A stretch of 64,000 bases of DNA from Bacillus carboniphilus (GTDB lineage Bacteria > Bacillota > Bacilli > Bacillales > JAIVKR01). The stretch spans positions 1,079,822 to 1,143,821 of the forward strand of contig NZ_CP129013.1 of NCBI RefSeq assembly GCF_020524035.2, read 5' to 3'. Each line of letters begins with the position of its first letter. Position 1 is the stretch's first letter. The position numbers were made by a program, and so were the translations under genes. Of the stretch, positions 61,414 through 64,000 are shown piece after piece. Below the pieces are notes generated by a model, which worked only from the letters and a program-made list of their open reading frames with translations, was not told the DNA's origin and made no database searches.

Positions 61414-61746
61414 TTACCACCATATAATTGTCACAAATGCCAATACCGTCACTAAAGCTACAACAACACCTGAATATAAAAAGATAGCTGGCGCCTCATG
61501 ACCTTTATGACTCATATGCATAAAGTAGTATAACTGAAAAATAACTTGTATAACAGCAAGTAAGATTAGAAAAGGAACGATAAACCACTCGCCTATCCCT
61601 TCATACCCAGCGGCTAAAAATGCAACCAATGTTAAGAAAATCATAAGCCCAAAAGTGATAATTTGATGTTTCATTTCTTCTGCACTTTTTTTACGTCGAT
61701 ATTCTAGGTCCACTTTTGGGTTACCAGTACTGTTTTGTTCGACCAT
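61414..61746 (-). CDS. ctaF: Cytochrome caa3 oxidase subunit IV
   Basis: 110 residues, three transmembrane helices, COX4_pro family (IIWW end; QLYYFMHMSHKGHE). A hydrophilic N-terminus of about 30 residues faces the cytoplasm. It follows ctaE after 3 bp. Confidence 0.92.
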   Translation of the reverse strand: MVEQNSTGNPKVDLEYRRKKSAEEMKHQIITFGLMIFLTLVAFLAAGYEGIGEWFIVPFLILLAVIQVIFQLYYFMHMSHKGHEAPAIFLYSGVVVALVTVLAFVTIIWW

Positions 61747-61749
61747 CTG

Positions 61750-62373
61750 CTATCCCACCATCCCCATTAAATATACGACCGTAAAGATGAATACCCATAC
61801 GACGTCGATAAAATGCCAATAAAGACTTGCTACATAAAACTTAGGAGCATTATATAGGTTTAATCCACGTTTAGAATTACGAACCATTAATGTAACAATC
61901 CAAAGTAAACCAAAAGTTACATGACCACCATGCGTACCAACAAGAGTGTAAAAGGCTGAACCAAGTGCACTTGTTGTGATCGTAAAGTCATCATGATGAA
62001 TATACTCATAAAACTCATAGATTTCTAATCCTAAGAAAGCAGCTCCTAATAAAACCGTAATTCCAAGCCATAATTGCATTTTCTTAAAGTTAAAGTTCTT
62101 CATATGATACATCGCAAACACACTCGTCAAACTACTCGTTAAAAGGAGCATCGTTGCAATAAACACGACAGGTAAAGAAAACAGTTCCTGAGTTGTTGGT
62201 CCACCTGCATTTTGATTACGAAGTGCTAAAAAGGTAGCAAACAAGGAAGCAAACAACACCGTTTCTCCACCTAAAAATAGCCAGAACCCTATAAACTTAT
62301 TTTTCCCTTCGAGGGTAGCCTTTTCAGGTTGAGAAGGAAATGTTTCAGCTGTCCATTTTTCTTCAGCTTGCAT
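61750..62373 (-). CDS. ctaE: Cytochrome caa3 oxidase subunit III
   Basis: 207 residues, five transmembrane helices. Subunit III motifs: KNKFIGFWLFLGGETVLFASLFATFLALRNQ, GLEIYEFYEY, SAFYTLVGTHGGHVTFGLLW and SLYWHFIDVVWVFIFTVVYLMG. The ATG overlaps the ctaD stop by one base (TAATG); ribosome site AAAGGGGGCG. Confidence 0.95.
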   Translation of the reverse strand: MQAEEKWTAETFPSQPEKATLEGKNKFIGFWLFLGGETVLFASLFATFLALRNQNAGGPTTQELFSLPVVFIATMLLLTSSLTSVFAMYHMKNFNFKKMQLWLGITVLLGAAFLGLEIYEFYEYIHHDDFTITTSALGSAFYTLVGTHGGHVTFGLLWIVTLMVRNSKRGLNLYNAPKFYVASLYWHFIDVVWVFIFTVVYLMGMVG

Positions 62374-64000
62374 TATACTTCGCCCCCTTTTTCTTCTGAG
62401 CTATTTTCTAAATCCTCTTTATGAATATGATATCCATGATCATCGATAATTGATCTAAAGAACATTGCACCTAAAGTGATGAGTAAACCTAGTATAATAA
62501 CGGGTAGACCCCAACTATAGTCACTACGATATAAGAATCCAAAGGATGCTACAAACAAGCCAAATGACATGATAAAAGGTAAGATCGAATTATTCGGCAT
62601 GTGAATATCACCTAGTGGTTCAGCAGATGTTAATCCTTTTTTTCCATCCATCTTCTCAACCCATAAAGCATCTAAACCACGTACGAGTGGCGTTTGCTTA
62701 AAGTTATAGAACGGCGCTGGGTTAGAAATTGCCCACTCTAAAGTACGACCGTCAACCCAAGGATCTTGAGGGGTCGGCTTGCCTTTAATAGCTGTATACA
62801 CAACGTTATATAAAAGAACAATTGTTCCTGCAGCCATAAAGAAGGCACCAATCGAACTGATCATATTTCCTGTGTTTAGCCCTTGACCATCTAAGAATGT
62901 AAATACACGTCTTGGCATCCCCATTAACCCTAAGAAATGTTGAATAAAGAACGTCATATGAAAACCAATGAAGAAGAGAACAAATGTAATTTTTCCTAAC
63001 GTTTCATTCAACATTCTACCAAACATGAGTGGCCACCAATAGTGAGCACCAGCAAATAGAGCCATTACAACTCCACCGATGATAACGTAATGGAAATGTG
63101 CAACTACGAAGTAACTATCATGATATTGATAGTCAGCTGAAGCACTTGCTAACATAACCCCTGTAACTCCCCCCATAACAAATGAAGGGATAAAAAAGAC
63201 AGACCAAAGCATTGGAGTCGTAAACTTAATACTTCCACCCCAAATGGTAAATAGCCAGTTGAAAATTTTGATACCTGTTGGCACGGCAATTGCCATTGTC
63301 GCTACTGCAAAGATAGCATTAGCTACAGGTCCTAAACCAGTTGTGAACATATGATGTGCCCAAACCATAAATCCTAAAAATCCGATTAAAACCGTTGCGA
63401 ATACCATTGAAGCATATCCAAACAGTCTTTTTCGAGAAAATACAGGAATAATTTCCGAGAAAATACCAAACGCAGGCAATACTAAAATATATACTTCTGG
63501 ATGCCCAAAAATCCAAAATAAATGTTCGAATATTATTGTATTTCCTCCAAGTGTTGGATCGAAAAATGCCGTTCCAAATAAACGATCAAACATTAACAAA
63601 GCCAAACCAACCGTTAATGCTGGGAAAGCAAATAAAATAAGTGCTGAGGCAACAAATGTTGTCCAAGTGAACAATGGCATTCTCATAAAAGTCATACCAG
63701 GTGCTCTCATGTTAATAATCGTAACTAAAAAGTTTATTCCAGCAATAAGTGTACCTATTCCTGAAACTTGCAAGCCAAGCAAATAAAAATCAACCCCATG
63801 GGAAGATGACTCAAGAGCTAATGATGCATATGAAGTCCACCCTGCATCAGGAGCACCTCCTAAAAACCAACTAAGATTCAAGAAGATTCCTCCGAAGAAG
63901 AATAGCCAAAACCCTAATGAATTTAAAAATGGAAATGCAACATCACGAGCACCTATTTGGATTGGTACCACAGCATTCATAAATGCAAAAAGTAGTGGCA
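62373..64000 (-). CDS. ctaD: Cytochrome caa3 oxidase subunit I, C-terminal part (cut by window end)
   Basis: Haem-copper oxygen reductase catalytic subunit. About 542 C-terminal codons are present; the frame continues past 64000 upstream of PLLFAFMNAVVP, and the full protein is about 620 residues. CuB/haem a3 region: GHPEVYILVLPAFGIFSEIIPVFSRK (cross-linked His-Tyr of the active site) and WAHHMFTTGLG. The proton-channel and haem ligands are in HDSYFVVAHFHYVIIGG. A hydrophilic C-terminal tail follows. Together with ctaE/F it forms the caa3 operon. Confidence 0.96.
   Translation of the reverse strand, partial: PLLFAFMNAVVPIQIGARDVAFPFLNSLGFWLFFFGGIFLNLSWFLGGAPDAGWTSYASLALESSSHGVDFYLLGLQVSGIGTLIAGINFLVTIINMRAPGMTFMRMPLFTWTTFVASALILFAFPALTVGLALLMFDRLFGTAFFDPTLGGNTIIFEHLFWIFGHPEVYILVLPAFGIFSEIIPVFSRKRLFGYASMVFATVLIGFLGFMVWAHHMFTTGLGPVANAIFAVATMAIAVPTGIKIFNWLFTIWGGSIKFTTPMLWSVFFIPSFVMGGVTGVMLASASADYQYHDSYFVVAHFHYVIIGGVVMALFAGAHYWWPLMFGRMLNETLGKITFVLFFIGFHMTFFIQHFLGLMGMPRRVFTFLDGQGLNTGNMISSIGAFFMAAGTIVLLYNVVYTAIKGKPTPQDPWVDGRTLEWAISNPAPFYNFKQTPLVRGLDALWVEKMDGKKGLTSAEPLGDIHMPNNSILPFIMSFGLFVASFGFLYRSDYSWGLPVIILGLLITLGAMFFRSIIDDHGYHIHKEDLENSSEEKGGEV

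Overview
This is a stretch of chromosome from an endospore-forming member of the Bacillaceae. It has low G+C and many GTG/TTG starts behind strong GGAGG-type ribosome binding sites. The gene order can be followed gene by gene against the Bacillus subtilis pyr / ileS / divIVA / sigE-sigG / dcw / ylb / cta region. Sporulation genes are abundant (spoIIGA, sigE, sigG, spoVD, spoVE, gerR/ylbO, ylbJ, a csfG-type sRNA). MurE carries the DNPR signature for meso-diaminopimelate. Almost everything is on the minus strand, so the biological order runs from right (ctaD) to left (carB).

Layout: 1-5.7 kb, pyrimidine operon pyrR-pyrB-pyrC-carA-carB with two PyrR attenuators (pyrP absent). 5.7-11.7 kb, ylyB (rluD-like), lspA, ylyA, an added MerR/TipAS regulator, and ileS behind an Ile T-box. 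11.7-15.7 kb, division accessory cluster divIVA, ylmH, ylmG, sepF, ylmE, ylmD, ylmC. 15.9-18.6 kb, sporulation sigma cluster spoIIGA-sigE-sigG. 19-37 kb, cell-wall and division cluster mraZ-rsmH-ftsL-pbpB-spoVD-murE-mraY-murD-spoVE-murB-divIB-ylxW-ylxX-sbp-ftsA-ftsZ (murG not in its usual place). 37-40 kb, bshC and panE. 40.5-45.8 kb, a biotin-dependent acyl-CoA carboxylase operon plus an enoyl-CoA hydratase around ylbP and gerR. 45.9-56.6 kb, the ylb block (rpmF, ylbN, tmcAL, ylbL, ylbJ, coaD, rsmD, csfG sRNA, ylbG, ylbF, ylbE, ylbD, ylbC, ylbA). 57-64 kb, a YtvI-like permease, an Eis-like acetyltransferase, and the cytochrome caa3 assembly and structural genes ctaM, ctaG, ctaF, ctaE, ctaD (ctaD cut by the window end).

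Two things stand out. (1) A dispersed, highly structured intergenic repeat family is present in at least eight copies or fragments. It has a long base-paired rod plus optional ~60-nt hairpin modules whose stems vary in sequence but keep pairing while the loops stay nearly constant. That is covariation, visible inside this single window. A separate MITE-like element with inverted ends (TGTTCAAAAA core) occurs twice, once with a copy of the structured repeat nested inside it. (2) Twelve genes, most of them essential (ileS, ftsZ, murD, murE, pbpB, rpmF and others), are interrupted by 17 single-base indels, most in homopolymers and 14 of 17 apparent insertions. This is far more likely to be sequencing or assembly error than real gene decay, so I report these as single genes with a broken reading frame.
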